In this document: piece after piece, positions 7,387-14,401 of the stretch
Numbering within the stretch: position 1 is the first letter of the stretch
Layout: each line of letters opens with the position of its first letter
NCBI RefSeq assembly: GCF_035762905.1
Contig: NZ_DASUCC010000043.1
Span: forward strand, 1 to 29,763
Direction of reading: 5' to 3'
From: DASYTH01 sp035762905
GTDB taxonomy: Bacteria; Actinomycetota; Actinomycetes; Mycobacteriales; Pseudonocardiaceae
DNA: 29,763 nucleotides
Made by a program: the position numbers and the translations under genes
Notes under the pieces: model-generated
The model's input: only the letters and a program-made list of their open reading frames with translations
What the model was told of the DNA's origin: nothing
The model's database searches: none

Positions 7387-7815
7387 ATGGAGATCCCCGC
7401 ACCATCCACCCCGATCGTGTGCGACATGACCAACGCCCCGGACACCGAGCAGGAACGCCTCGGCGAGTACCGGCGGCTGTTCGCCCAGTCCTTGGTGGAC
7501 CGGGAGCACACGGCCGAAGGGATCCGGTTCCGATTCCGCGCCGCACCCGGCGTCGAGTCGTGGGTGCGGGACCTAGCCGCGCGGGAGAAGGCGTGCTGTG
7601 CGTTCTACGCCTACACGGTGACCGTGGCTGGCGACGAGGTGCGCTGGGACTGCGCGGTCCCCGACGACGCCATCGCCCGCGCCATCGTCGAGGAGTTCTA
7701 CGCCCTGCCCGACACACTCGCCGAGAACCCCGACGCGGGCATGGACGGCCTACGCGAGCGATTCGCCCGCCACGGCTTGCCCATCATCACCAACCCTGCC
7801 GGCACCGTCGGCTGA
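7387..7815 (+). CDS. hypothetical protein with Cys-Cys motif, likely MerR target
   Basis: The 142-residue soluble protein follows the MerR-type promoter, with AAGGAG 7 bp before its ATG. It contains VCDMTNAPDTEQERL near the N-terminus, a central FRFRAAPGVESWVRDLAARE and the motif KACCAFYAY with Cys70-Cys71. Two more cysteines are at 12 and about 89. The vicinal cysteines and the regulated promoter suggest metal binding. As far as I recall, similar proteins are common actinobacterial hypotheticals next to MerR genes. No catalytic family is recognised. A cytosolic metal buffer or a reductase accessory protein would fit. Confidence 0.78.
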   Translation: MEIPAPSTPIVCDMTNAPDTEQERLGEYRRLFAQSLVDREHTAEGIRFRFRAAPGVESWVRDLAAREKACCAFYAYTVTVAGDEVRWDCAVPDDAIARAIVEEFYALPDTLAENPDAGMDGLRERFARHGLPIITNPAGTVG

Positions 7816-7887
7816 CATGGATCTGCAGTCCCCGCCGCTGTCGCGGCCGGTGTGACCAGACACTCGTTGGTGCCGTGTCTGCTGGGG

Positions 7888-7917
7888 TTGACCTGCCAGT
7901 CGGGTTGAAGGTTTAGC
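7888..7917 (+). promoter_or_regulatory. MerR-type self-regulated promoter of the second merR
   Basis: The -35 box TTGACC (7888-7893) and a -10 box TTTAGC or TTAGCG (from 7912/7913) have an 18-19 bp spacer containing the dyad ACCTGCCA...GAAGGT. This resembles CueR/copper-type MerR promoters. The predicted start of transcription falls only a few bases before the GTG at 7927, so the mRNA may be leaderless. Confidence 0.6.
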
Positions 7918-7926
7918 GTCGCTGCC

Positions 7927-8406
7927 GTGAGCACCTATCGGATTTCGGAGTTGGCTCGGCGCTGCGGCCTGCCGGCCTCGACGTTGCGGTTCTACGAGCA
8001 GGCGGGTCTGTTGCCGGCCGCGCGGACCGGGTCGGGGTATCGGGTCTACGGCGAGGAGGCGGTGGCCCGGCTGGAGTTCATCGGCGCGGCCAAACAGCTG
8101 GGGTTGTCGCTGGAGCAGATCCGGGAGTTGCTCGGCGCGTGGGAGGCAGGGGCGTGCGCCACGGTGCGGCAGCGGTTGCGGCCGTTGGTGGCCGAACGGA
8201 TCGCCGAGGCGCAGCAGCGCATTGCGGAGCTGTCCGCGTTTACCGCGCACCTGACCGCGGTGCACCAGGAGCTGGGCGGCCCGGCCCCGGCAGCGGCGTG
8301 CGGGCCGGGCTGCGGCTGCGTTCCCACCCAGCCGACCGGTCCGGTGCTGATGGAGCTGACCTGGCCCCGCCCCGCCCGGGATGGTGTGGCGGGAGCGGCG
8401 CGGTGA
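7927..8406 (+). CDS. MerR family regulator with C-terminal Cys cluster
   Basis: The 159-residue protein starts with a MerR helix-turn-helix (YRISELARRCGLPASTLRFYE) and wing (ARTGSGYRVYGE), followed by a coiled-coil dimer helix. The C-terminal tail has CGPGCGC (about residues 125-131), and one more Cys lies at about 77. The tail cluster is the likely metal-binding loop. The gene is preceded by its own MerR-type promoter and overlaps the next small membrane protein gene by a GTGA, so that protein is the probable target function. Candidate ligands are mercury, copper or organometals. Sequence alone does not decide. Confidence 0.88.
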   Translation: MSTYRISELARRCGLPASTLRFYEQAGLLPAARTGSGYRVYGEEAVARLEFIGAAKQLGLSLEQIRELLGAWEAGACATVRQRLRPLVAERIAEAQQRIAELSAFTAHLTAVHQELGGPAPAAACGPGCGCVPTQPTGPVLMELTWPRPARDGVAGAAR

Positions 8407-8696
8407 CCCCGCCGACTCGGCCCTACCGGCGCTGGGCCCGGCTGGGTATCGCGGCGGTGCTGGCGTGTGGGCTGTGTTGCGCGGCGCCGCTGATCGGCCT
8501 GCTCGGCGGGATCGGGGCGGTCTCCGCGCTGGGGGCGTTGTTGCAGGGGTTCGAAGTGGTCTCGATCGTGCTGGCGGTGCTCGCCGTCGCGGGTGCCGCG
8601 GTGTTGTGGATACGCCGACGGCGCCGCCGGGTCTGCCGGGTACCCGACCGGGCAGTAGACCTGCCCGAGCCGACCCAGCATCACCCGGCACGGTGA
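8403..8696 (+). CDS. small Cys-containing membrane protein, MerT/MerC-like
   Basis: The 97-residue protein has two or three membrane helices. The first holds CGLCC in AVLACGLCCAAPLIGLL, similar in style to the CC pair in the first helix of the mercury importer MerT, and the second is VVSIVLAVLAVAGAAVLWI. A basic RRRRRR stretch and a soluble tail follow. Its GTG overlaps the MerR stop, so the two are co-expressed. A role in moving a thiol-binding metal across the membrane is inferred from the CC pair and the MerR partner; no MerA reductase is present nearby. Confidence 0.7.
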   Translation: MTPPTRPYRRWARLGIAAVLACGLCCAAPLIGLLGGIGAVSALGALLQGFEVVSIVLAVLAVAGAAVLWIRRRRRRVCRVPDRAVDLPEPTQHHPAR

Positions 8697-8730
8697 CCAG
8701 CCGCGGCACCGGCCCGGTACCGTCCCGATC

Positions 8731-9063
8731 ATGACGGTACTGCGGTCCGTCCTGCTGTTCGTGCTGGCCGCGCTCGCCGAGATCGGCGGGGCGTGGCTGG
8801 TCTGGCAGGGCTGGCGCGAGCACCGCGGCCTGTGGTGGATCGCCGCCGGTGTCCTCGCACTGGGTGCCTACGGGTTCGTCGCCACATTCCAACCCGACCC
8901 GCATTTCGGTCGGATCCTCGCCGCCTACGGTGGCGTGTTCGTCGCCGGCTCCCTGGCCTGGGGTGTGCTCGTCGACAAGTTCCAGCCCGACCGGTGGGAC
9001 TACCTCGGCGCGGCGCTGTGCCTGCTCGGAGTCGCCGTCATCATGTACGCCCCCCGCCACTAA
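8731..9063 (+). CDS. YnfA family (UPF0060) inner-membrane protein
   Basis: The 110-residue, four-helix protein matches YnfA over its whole length. It has LLFVLAALAEIGGAWLVWQ in helix 1, GLWWIAAGVLALGAYGFVAT, AYGGVFVAGSLAWGVLVD and the C-terminal LGAALCLLGVAVIMYAPR. YnfA is related to small multidrug-resistance exporters and often lies beside metal genes in mobile DNA. The start is the ATG at 8731. The gene is the last plus-strand gene of the MerR section and converges on the minus-strand flavoprotein. Confidence 0.93.
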   Translation: MTVLRSVLLFVLAALAEIGGAWLVWQGWREHRGLWWIAAGVLALGAYGFVATFQPDPHFGRILAAYGGVFVAGSLAWGVLVDKFQPDRWDYLGAALCLLGVAVIMYAPRH

Positions 9064-9107
9064 CCGGCAGCGACCACCACGGGGCCGGTGCCGGTCATAG
9101 GGTGGCG

Positions 9108-10451
9108 CTATCCGCAGCACCCCACAGCGGTGGGCTCGAGGAGCGGGACGGCGCGCAGCCCGCCGCTGACGCCGGTGGCCAGCCCCTGCCCGATGTCGGT
9201 GGAACACACCCCGGTTTCGGGCAGTTCGAGTCGCACGTTGCGGGCGGCGTCCCAGTCCCCGGCCAGCGCCGCGGTCACCGAGCGAGCCTGTTCGTAGCCG
9301 GTGGCGAGCAGGAAGGTGGGCGCGCGGCCATAGCTTTTGACGCCGATGGCGTAGTAACCGGATTCGGGATGGGTCAACTCGTCCACGCCGTGCGGTGGCA
9401 CGGTGCCGCAGGAGTGAACGTTGGGGTCGATCAGCGGAGCCAGCGCGCGGGTGGCACCGAGGATCGGGTCCAGGTCCAGGCGCAGCTCGGCGGCCAGCGT
9501 GTGGTCCGGCCGGAAGCCGGTGGCGTTGACCACGACCTCGGCACTGAGCTTCTGCTCGGCACCGGCGGGGTCGGAGCTGATCAGGTCGACCCCGTCGGGC
9601 CGGCTGAGCACGGCGTGGGTGAAAAACCCAGGGACCACCCGGATGAGGCCGGCCTGGACCAGGTCGCGGATCCGGGTGCCGATGGCGCCGCGGGCGGGCA
9701 GCGCGTCGGCTTCTCCCCCGCCGTAGGCTCGGCCCGGGTCGCCGGCCCGGATCGCCCACGTGATTTCCGTGCCCGGCGCGCTGTAGGCGAGGTCGGCCAG
9801 CGCGAGCAAGGTGGTGGTGGCCGAGTGCCCAGCCCCGACGACCACGGTGTGCCGGTGGGCAAAGCGGTCCCGGTCGACGCCGAGCACATCGGGCAGCGCC
9901 GGGGTGATCAGGGCGGCCGGGTCGGCCTCGCCATACGCGGGCAGGCCGTTGGCACCCAACGTGTTCGGGGTCATCCAGGTGCCGGAGGCGTCGATCACCG
10001 CACGCGCAGCCAGCTCCGACACGATGCCATCCCCATCACGGACGCGGAGCAGGAACGGGGCACTCTCGCGGCCGTGGGAACGGACGCGGTCGTAACCCAG
10101 CCGGCTGATCGCCTCCACCCAGACGCCGAGGCGGAGCGCGGCGGCGATGGCGGGGTGGGCGGCCAGCGGGCGCAGGTAGTCGGTGATCAGTTCGGCGCCG
10201 GTGGGCAGCTGGCCCGGGTCGGGTTCGGCCCAGCCGGTGGCCTGCAGCAGGGCCCGGGCTACCCGGTCGATGTTGTAGCGCCACGGGCTGAACAGCCGCA
10301 CATGCCCCCAGTCTGCAATCGCCGCGCCGACCTGCTCGCCCGCTTCCAGCACGACGAACGGGATGCCGCGCTCGGCCAGATGTGCCGCCGCGGCCAGGCC
10401 GACCGGGCCGGCGCCGATCACCGCGACAGGCGGCTCCAGAGTGGTGCTCAT
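9108..10451 (-). CDS. FAD/NAD(P)-dependent oxidoreductase of arsenic cluster, C-terminal GCCG
   Basis: The 447-residue protein has an FAD motif at the N-terminus (VAVIGAGPVGLAAAAHLAE) and a second dinucleotide fold around residue 215 (HTVVVGAGHSATTTLLALA). An ATG motif (VVNATGFRPDH) comes before the C-terminal third. This is the plan of flavin monooxygenase-like enzymes such as ArsO/ArsV relatives. The last residues are AVGCCG; a vicinal Cys pair at the very end is unusual for this fold and could bind As(III). The gene lies downstream of a CCG-rich small protein and opposite an arsR, so arsenic chemistry (oxidation or reduction of an arsenical) is likely. The exact substrate is unknown. Confidence 0.8.
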   Translation of the reverse strand: MSTTLEPPVAVIGAGPVGLAAAAHLAERGIPFVVLEAGEQVGAAIADWGHVRLFSPWRYNIDRVARALLQATGWAEPDPGQLPTGAELITDYLRPLAAHPAIAAALRLGVWVEAISRLGYDRVRSHGRESAPFLLRVRDGDGIVSELAARAVIDASGTWMTPNTLGANGLPAYGEADPAALITPALPDVLGVDRDRFAHRHTVVVGAGHSATTTLLALADLAYSAPGTEITWAIRAGDPGRAYGGGEADALPARGAIGTRIRDLVQAGLIRVVPGFFTHAVLSRPDGVDLISSDPAGAEQKLSAEVVVNATGFRPDHTLAAELRLDLDPILGATRALAPLIDPNVHSCGTVPPHGVDELTHPESGYYAIGVKSYGRAPTFLLATGYEQARSVTAALAGDWDAARNVRLELPETGVCSTDIGQGLATGVSGGLRAVPLLEPTAVGCCG

Positions 10452-10482
10452 GGCTCAGATCCTCTTTTCTGCCAACGTGTTT

Positions 10483-10625
10483 CAGTGGTAGGTCAGGTGG
10501 TGGACGGTGGCCCCGACCAGACGAGTCGCGGCGCTCAGGGTGGCGAGGTCGACCCGGTCGACGGTTTCGGCCGGGTCTGACAGCCGGGCACGCCCAGGCC
10601 GATCCCGACGGCGGGCAGCGCCCAC
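10483..10625 (-). pseudogene. possible peptidase C-terminal remnant
   Basis: Between the flavoprotein start and the Cys-rich gene, the minus strand reads WALPAVGIGLGVPG and then, in another frame, SDPAETVDRVDLATLSAATR ending at a stop at 10483. This resembles the C-terminus of M28-type aminopeptidases, where an H-S-P-x-E-T-V-D-x-V motif follows GIGxG. It is too short and frameshifted to work. The assignment rests on a short match from memory and is weak. Confidence 0.3.
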
Positions 10626-10647
10626 CGTCAGTTGGGCGAGGCGGTAC

Positions 10648-10878
10648 TCACCCGCAGCACCCGGCGCCCGCGTCGATCGCCTGCGCCTTAGCGGCCGGGT
10701 CGCAGCACGCCCCGGCGGTGGCCGCGGCCTCAGGGCTGCCGCAGCAGGTACTCGTCACGCCATCACCGGGCGGGGTGGCTGGCGTGGGCGCGCTGCCGCA
10801 ACAGCCGCCCGCCGCCGGTGGGGTGAACTCCTCGGTCGGGTCGCCGACGAACCCACCCGTGCCGGTCTCTGTCCTCAT
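10648..10878 (-). CDS. Cys-Cys-rich small protein, candidate arsenic/metal carrier
   Basis: The 76-residue protein starts at the ATG at 10878, 5 nt after a GGAG. It contains four vicinal cysteine pairs: GGCCGS, STCCGS, GACCDP and a terminal GCCG. The rest is rich in Ala, Pro, Gly and Thr with little hydrophobic core, so it is probably disordered until metal is bound. The neighbouring flavoprotein also ends in GCCG, and the divergent ArsR begins with a GCC pair. ArsD, a known arsenite chaperone, also works through vicinal Cys pairs, though it is not homologous by eye. A metallothionein-like buffer or an As(III) donor to the flavoprotein are the main options. Confidence 0.75.
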   Translation of the reverse strand: MRTETGTGGFVGDPTEEFTPPAAGGCCGSAPTPATPPGDGVTSTCCGSPEAAATAGACCDPAAKAQAIDAGAGCCG

Positions 10879-10894
10879 GGTCGCTCCACATTGA

Positions 10895-10951
10895 TTAGAT
10901 AGTTGTCTAAGTAGACGTCGCCAGCTTGCACGCTGATTAGACATCTGTCAA
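10895..10951. promoter_or_regulatory. two ArsR operators between divergent genes
   Basis: Two similar dyads lie between the Cys-rich gene and arsR: TTAGATAGTTGTCTAA (10895-10910) and TTAGACATCTGTCAA (10937-10951). Each overlaps the promoter of one gene. For arsR, TTGCAC (10926-10931) and AAGATA (10950-10955) would place the transcript start at or near the ATG at 10961, a leaderless message. ArsR repressors bind such TTAGACA-type dyads. Confidence 0.7.
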
Positions 10952-10960
10952 GATAGACGC

Positions 10961-11326
10961 ATGTCGAAACAGGCGGAGGCGGTGCCGGCCCTCCCGGTCG
11001 CGGGGTGTTGTGCGCCGCTGGTGGCCGCACCACTGGCCGCCGAGCAGGCGGTGGACCTGGCCCGGGCGTTCAAGGCGCTGGCCGATCCGGTGCGGCTGCG
11101 GCTGCTGTCGCTGATCACCTCGGCCGAGGGTGAGACCTGCGTGTGCGACCTCACCGCCGGGTTCGACCTGACCGGGCCGACGATCTCCCACCACTTGAAG
11201 GTGCTGCGCGAGGCCGGCCTGGTGGACTCCGAACGCCGGGGCACCTGGGTGTTCTACTGGCCGCGCACGGCGAACCTGCGGCCGCTGGCCGCTCTGCTGG
11301 ATGTGCCGGCGCGGGTGCGGGGCTGA
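10961..11326 (+). CDS. arsR: ArsR family arsenite-responsive repressor
   Basis: The 121-residue winged-helix protein has FKALADPVRLRLLSLI, the recognition helix LTGPTISHHLKVLREAGLV and the wing RRGTWVFYW. Candidate ligands are Cys16-Cys17 in AGCCAPL near the N-terminus and Cys60/Cys62 in TCVCDL. This combination recalls the Corynebacterium glutamicum ArsR site, which uses an N-terminal Cys pair and a Cys near residue 55. Release from DNA on As(III) binding would induce the divergent Cys-rich protein and flavoprotein as well as arsR itself. Confidence 0.92.
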   Translation: MSKQAEAVPALPVAGCCAPLVAAPLAAEQAVDLARAFKALADPVRLRLLSLITSAEGETCVCDLTAGFDLTGPTISHHLKVLREAGLVDSERRGTWVFYWPRTANLRPLAALLDVPARVRG

Positions 11327-11470
11327 CCCTTCGGTGGCGCGTGTGGACGGTGGGCGACGAGCGGGTGAACTCCGGTTTCGGGCACCGGCCGGCCGAGGAT
11401 GCAGCGGTGGTTGGTGTGTCATGCTGGCGCGCACATCGACCGTCGTTACGTTCTTGCAAGGAGCGCACGG

Positions 11471-12172
11471 GTGAGCATCGCGGCCAGGTCCAGGGTCAGT
11501 GCACCGGTGCTGTTACGTCCGTTGATCGCCGAAGCGCTGGGCACCGGGTTGCTGGTGGCGACCGTGGTGGGTTCCGGGGTGATGGCCCAGAATCTGGCGC
11601 CGGGTCAGGTGCTGTTGCAGTTGCTGTGCAACGCGTTGGCCACGGTGGCGGTGCTGGGTCTGCTGATCGCGTTGTTGGCTCCGGCGTCGGGTTCCCATTT
11701 CAATCCGGCGGTCACCCTCGTCGCTGCGGTGACTGGCGCGCTGCGGTGGCCTATCGCGCTGGGCTACGTGCTGGCCCAGTTGGTGGGCGGGTGTCTGGGG
11801 ACGGTGTTGGCGCACGCGATGTTCGGTTTGGATTTGGTGCAGTGGACCGGTGCGACCCGGGGCGGGGCGGGACAACTGCTGGGTGAGGTGGTGGCCACGG
11901 CCGGACTGCTGCTGGTGATCACCCTGCTGGTCCGGGACCGGCGGGTGCACCTGGTGCCGCTGGCGGTGCCGGCGTGGATCTTCGCCGCGTACTTCTTCAC
12001 TTCGTCGACCTCGTTCGCCAATCCGGCGGTGACCGTTGGTCGGGCGTTGACCGGGACCTTCGCCGGGATCGCTCCGGCCTCGGTGCCCGCTTTCGTGCTC
12101 GCCCAACTTGTCGGGGCGGCGCTGGGTGTGGGGCTGGCGCACGTGCTGCGCAGCCGACCGGTGGTGTCCTAG
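11471..12172 (+). CDS. aquaporin/aquaglyceroporin of the arsenic cluster
   Basis: The 233-residue protein is a MIP-family channel with both NPA loops (GSHFNPAVTLVAAV and TSFANPAVTVGRALTGTF) and six membrane helices, starting EALGTGLLVATVVGSG. I chose the GTG at 11471 because AAGGAG lies 8 bp upstream. In Sinorhizobium meliloti, AqpS in an ars operon lets arsenite made by ArsC leave the cell down its gradient. The same role fits here: the gene follows arsR, converges on arsC, and no ArsB or Acr3 pump is present in the window. Residues of the selectivity filter were not assigned. Confidence 0.9.
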   Translation: MSIAARSRVSAPVLLRPLIAEALGTGLLVATVVGSGVMAQNLAPGQVLLQLLCNALATVAVLGLLIALLAPASGSHFNPAVTLVAAVTGALRWPIALGYVLAQLVGGCLGTVLAHAMFGLDLVQWTGATRGGAGQLLGEVVATAGLLLVITLLVRDRRVHLVPLAVPAWIFAAYFFTSSTSFANPAVTVGRALTGTFAGIAPASVPAFVLAQLVGAALGVGLAHVLRSRPVVS

Positions 12173-12180
12173 CGGGACGG

Positions 12181-12831
12181 TCAGTCGCGGGCGGTGACGC
12201 CGAGTTCGGTGAGCAGGTGCCGGACCCGGGTTTCGATCTCGTCGCGGATCGGGCGGATGTGGTGGACGTCGAGGCCGGCGGGGTCCTCGAGCACCCAATC
12301 CTCGTAGCGGCGGCCGGGAAAGACCGGGCAGGCGTCGCCGCAACCCATGGTGACCACCACGTCGGCGGCCTGGACGATCTCCTCGGTCCACGGTTTGGGG
12401 TACTCGCCAGAGATGTCGATGCCGCGTTCAGCCATGGCTTCGATCGTGGCGGGATTGATGGCGTTCTCCGGTTCGGAGCCGCCGGACCAAGCCACTGCGG
12501 CGTCGCCGGCGAAATGGGCGAAGAATCCCAAGGCCATCTGGGACCGGCCGGCGTTGTGGGTGCACAGGAACAGCACGATGGGCAGGCCGTCGTGGGCCAG
12601 TCCCTCCACTTTGGCCAAGGCGCGCAGGCGCTGCCGGGCGAACCGTTCGGCCAGCAGCGGCAGGTAGTTGGGTACCGAGGCACGGCTGGCGAACTGGTCG
12701 TAGGAGGAGTGCAGGAACCGCTCGATGGTCTCTACGCCGAACACACCGTCGAACTCCCGGCCCAGGGTGGTGGCCGCGGTGTGCAACGCGAGCTGCTGGT
12801 CGATGGACAGGTCGTGGGAGGTCTCGGTCAC
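12181..12831 (-). CDS. arsC: arsenate reductase with N-terminal three-helix domain
   Basis: Residues about 10-80 form the helical domain found in many actinobacterial ArsC proteins (VETIERFLHSSYDQFASRA, FARQRLRALAKVEG). The catalytic low-molecular-weight phosphatase fold follows, with the P-loop CTHNAGRS at Cys90 and the distal loop VVTMGCGDACPVFPG. The enzyme reduces arsenate to arsenite; in this lineage mycothiol and mycoredoxin are the likely reductants. The GTG at 12831 has AAAGGA six bases upstream; the adjacent GTG at 12834 is possible. The gene follows the ArsR-ArsC fusion by 10 bp, so the two form an operon. Confidence 0.93.
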   Translation of the reverse strand: MTETSHDLSIDQQLALHTAATTLGREFDGVFGVETIERFLHSSYDQFASRASVPNYLPLLAERFARQRLRALAKVEGLAHDGLPIVLFLCTHNAGRSQMALGFFAHFAGDAAVAWSGGSEPENAINPATIEAMAERGIDISGEYPKPWTEEIVQAADVVVTMGCGDACPVFPGRRYEDWVLEDPAGLDVHHIRPIRDEIETRVRHLLTELGVTARD

Positions 12832-12841
12832 CACAGATCCT

Positions 12842-13519
12842 TTACGTCGGTGGGGAAACGGTTGGAGCGAACCGCGCGACCCGGTGGGTGAGGTCGGCCA
12901 GCGCGCGGTCGAAGGCGGCGGCGGTGCCGGCTCGGGCCGGGTCGGCAACCGACCAGTGCAACCGGGCGGTATCGGCGCCGAGTTCCTCGTGGGCGTTGTC
13001 GCACACCACGATCACCAGGTCGTCGGCGCGCAGCACGTCATCGAGGTGGCGCGGGGTCACCGGGCGCAGCGGCAGTTGGTGGCGGCGGGCCGCGGCCACC
13101 GCACCGCGGTGCACGTGGGGCGCTGGGTCGGTGCCGGCTGAGGCGGCCGGAACCCGGCTGCGCCGGCGCCACAACGCCGCGGCCAGCTGCGAGCGGGCCG
13201 AGTTCTGGGTGCAGACGAACACCACCCGGGCCGCGCGCCGGGCCACCGTCGGAGCCAGCGCATCGAGCGCCGCCGGCACCACGCTCAGATACACCCGGCG
13301 GCGATCCCCCTCCGAGCGGGACCGCAGGATGACCCCGGCGCGTTCCAGCACCCCCACATGGTGGGCCATCAGGTTGGACGGCATGGACAGCAGCGCCTGC
13401 AGCTCCGAGGGCGAGGCGTCCCCGGCCAACAACGAGTCCACAATGGCCAGCCGGGTGGGGTCGGCCAGGGCGGCGTGCACCCCGGCCCGCCGCTGCAGAT
13501 CGCCGACCGCTGCCGCCAC
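12842..13519 (-). CDS. ArsR-ArsC fusion protein
   Basis: Residues about 10-85 are an ArsR winged helix (HAALADPTRLAIVDSLLAG, SMPSNLMAHHVGVLERAGVI, GDRRRVYLSVV). Residues 98-225 are a low-molecular-weight phosphatase/arsenate reductase domain with the P-loop CTQNSARSQ at Cys103. Such fusions occur in actinobacteria and may couple sensing to reduction. The ArsR half has no obvious Cys pair, so the ligand may be the arsenate-binding pocket of the second half. I place the start at GTG 13519, preceded by GAGGGTGAGGAG; a TTG at 13540 is the alternative. It heads the operon with arsC. Confidence 0.88.
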   Translation of the reverse strand: MAAAVGDLQRRAGVHAALADPTRLAIVDSLLAGDASPSELQALLSMPSNLMAHHVGVLERAGVILRSRSEGDRRRVYLSVVPAALDALAPTVARRAARVVFVCTQNSARSQLAAALWRRRSRVPAASAGTDPAPHVHRGAVAAARRHQLPLRPVTPRHLDDVLRADDLVIVVCDNAHEELGADTARLHWSVADPARAGTAAAFDRALADLTHRVARFAPTVSPPT

Positions 13520-13549
13520 CAGCTCCTCACCCTCTTGCAAATACCGTTA

Positions 13550-13571
13550 TGACTCGTCGGCTATTGAGTCA
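13550..13571. promoter_or_regulatory. inverted repeat before the ArsR-ArsC gene
   Basis: TGACTC (13550-13555) and GAGTCA (13566-13571) form a perfect 6-bp dyad with a 10-bp spacer, 31 bp upstream of the chosen start. On the minus strand TTGACT could serve as a -35 box. It is a likely operator for the fusion protein or another ArsR of the island. Confidence 0.5.
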
Positions 13572-13600
13572 AGAGTTGTTGATTTAATCTGGCGTGTCAA

Positions 13601-14356
13601 CTAGGGAGTGACGTGTCGCAGCTCGCACAGCGTGTCCAGGGCGGCGTCCGCGGTGCCGGGATGTACGGGCAGGAGGAGGTGGCGGCCACGGAGCAGGGCG
13701 GGACGGTCGGTGGGCAGGGTGCGGGCGCGCTCGACGATGAGGTGCAGCGCCGCGTGGTCGGTCACCGTGTGCTGGGCTGGTACGAGCCCGTCACGCAGAT
13801 GCGCGGCGACGCCCTCGAGTGCGGTGCCGAGGTGGTGGATGCGGTCGGGAATCCAGCCGTGCACCAGGTCGCGCAGGCCGGTCTCGGTCGGCGCATCGGC
13901 GGGCGGGGCGCCGGACGGGATGAGCAGGTCGTGACAGAGGTCGGCGAGCAGGTCACCGGCCAGCGCCAGCAGGTGGGCCAGGCGCGGGGTCACGGCCTGC
14001 CAGGGTGGATGGTCCTGGGCGGCGCGGGGGAAGAGCATCAGCCCGTCGATCGGGTCAGCGGCCAGATCGCTGGCGAGCAGGTCCTCGGGGTGGAGGTGGC
14101 CGATCGGGATCCGCTGGGTTGTGGTGCGCACCGCGCGGGGCAGGCCGGCCAGGGCGGCGGCGAGCCGGGCGGTGTGGTTGCGCCGGGCCAGCAGCCGGGA
14201 GTTGAGCGCGTCAGCCAGCCGGGTGGCGCGCACCGCGTCATCGACGGTGGCGATGCCCACCACGCTGGCCTGCTGCGGGTCGTTGAGGACCGCGACGACG
14301 CGATGGACCCGCTGCCCGTGCTCGGGCAGAAAGACCTCATAGTCGGTGCCGGGCAT
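13601..14356 (-). CDS. hypothetical protein downstream of PHO-box arsC
   Basis: The product is about 251 residues from the ATG at 14356; a GTG at 14368 would add four. It opens with YEVFLPEHGQRVHRVVAVLN, then has a helical region rich in Leu, Ala and Arg (LADALNSRLLARRNHTARL). A His/Asp/Pro-rich middle follows (GHLHPEDLLASDLAADP, CHDLLIPSGAPPADAPTE). No signal peptide, clear membrane helix or metal-binding cluster is visible, and I recognise no family. It lies 45 bp after an arsC and in the same direction, so it should share the PHO-box promoter before that gene. Codon use looks normal for the island. Confidence 0.7.
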   Translation of the reverse strand: MPGTDYEVFLPEHGQRVHRVVAVLNDPQQASVVGIATVDDAVRATRLADALNSRLLARRNHTARLAAALAGLPRAVRTTTQRIPIGHLHPEDLLASDLAADPIDGLMLFPRAAQDHPPWQAVTPRLAHLLALAGDLLADLCHDLLIPSGAPPADAPTETGLRDLVHGWIPDRIHHLGTALEGVAAHLRDGLVPAQHTVTDHAALHLIVERARTLPTDRPALLRGRHLLLPVHPGTADAALDTLCELRHVTP

Positions 14357-14401
14357 CAAACGGCCCACCCGGTGGGTACGGGCCGCGGTGGGGCGGGTGG
14401 G

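Noticed and set aside
7750..9759. 669-codon minus-strand open frame
   Set aside because: Overlaps the second MerR, MerT-like and YnfA-like genes in antisense and part of the flavoprotein in a wrong frame.
8793..10580. 595-codon plus-strand open frame
   Set aside because: Shadow of the YnfA-like gene and antisense of the flavoprotein; no protein features.
11360..11372. Possible PHO box half-site (GGTGAAC) before the aquaporin
   Set aside because: Only a single heptamer; no second copy at 11-bp spacing on either side.
11513..12391. 292-codon minus-strand frame over the aquaporin
   Set aside because: Arg/His/Gln-rich antisense translation; the aquaporin on the plus strand has both NPA motifs.
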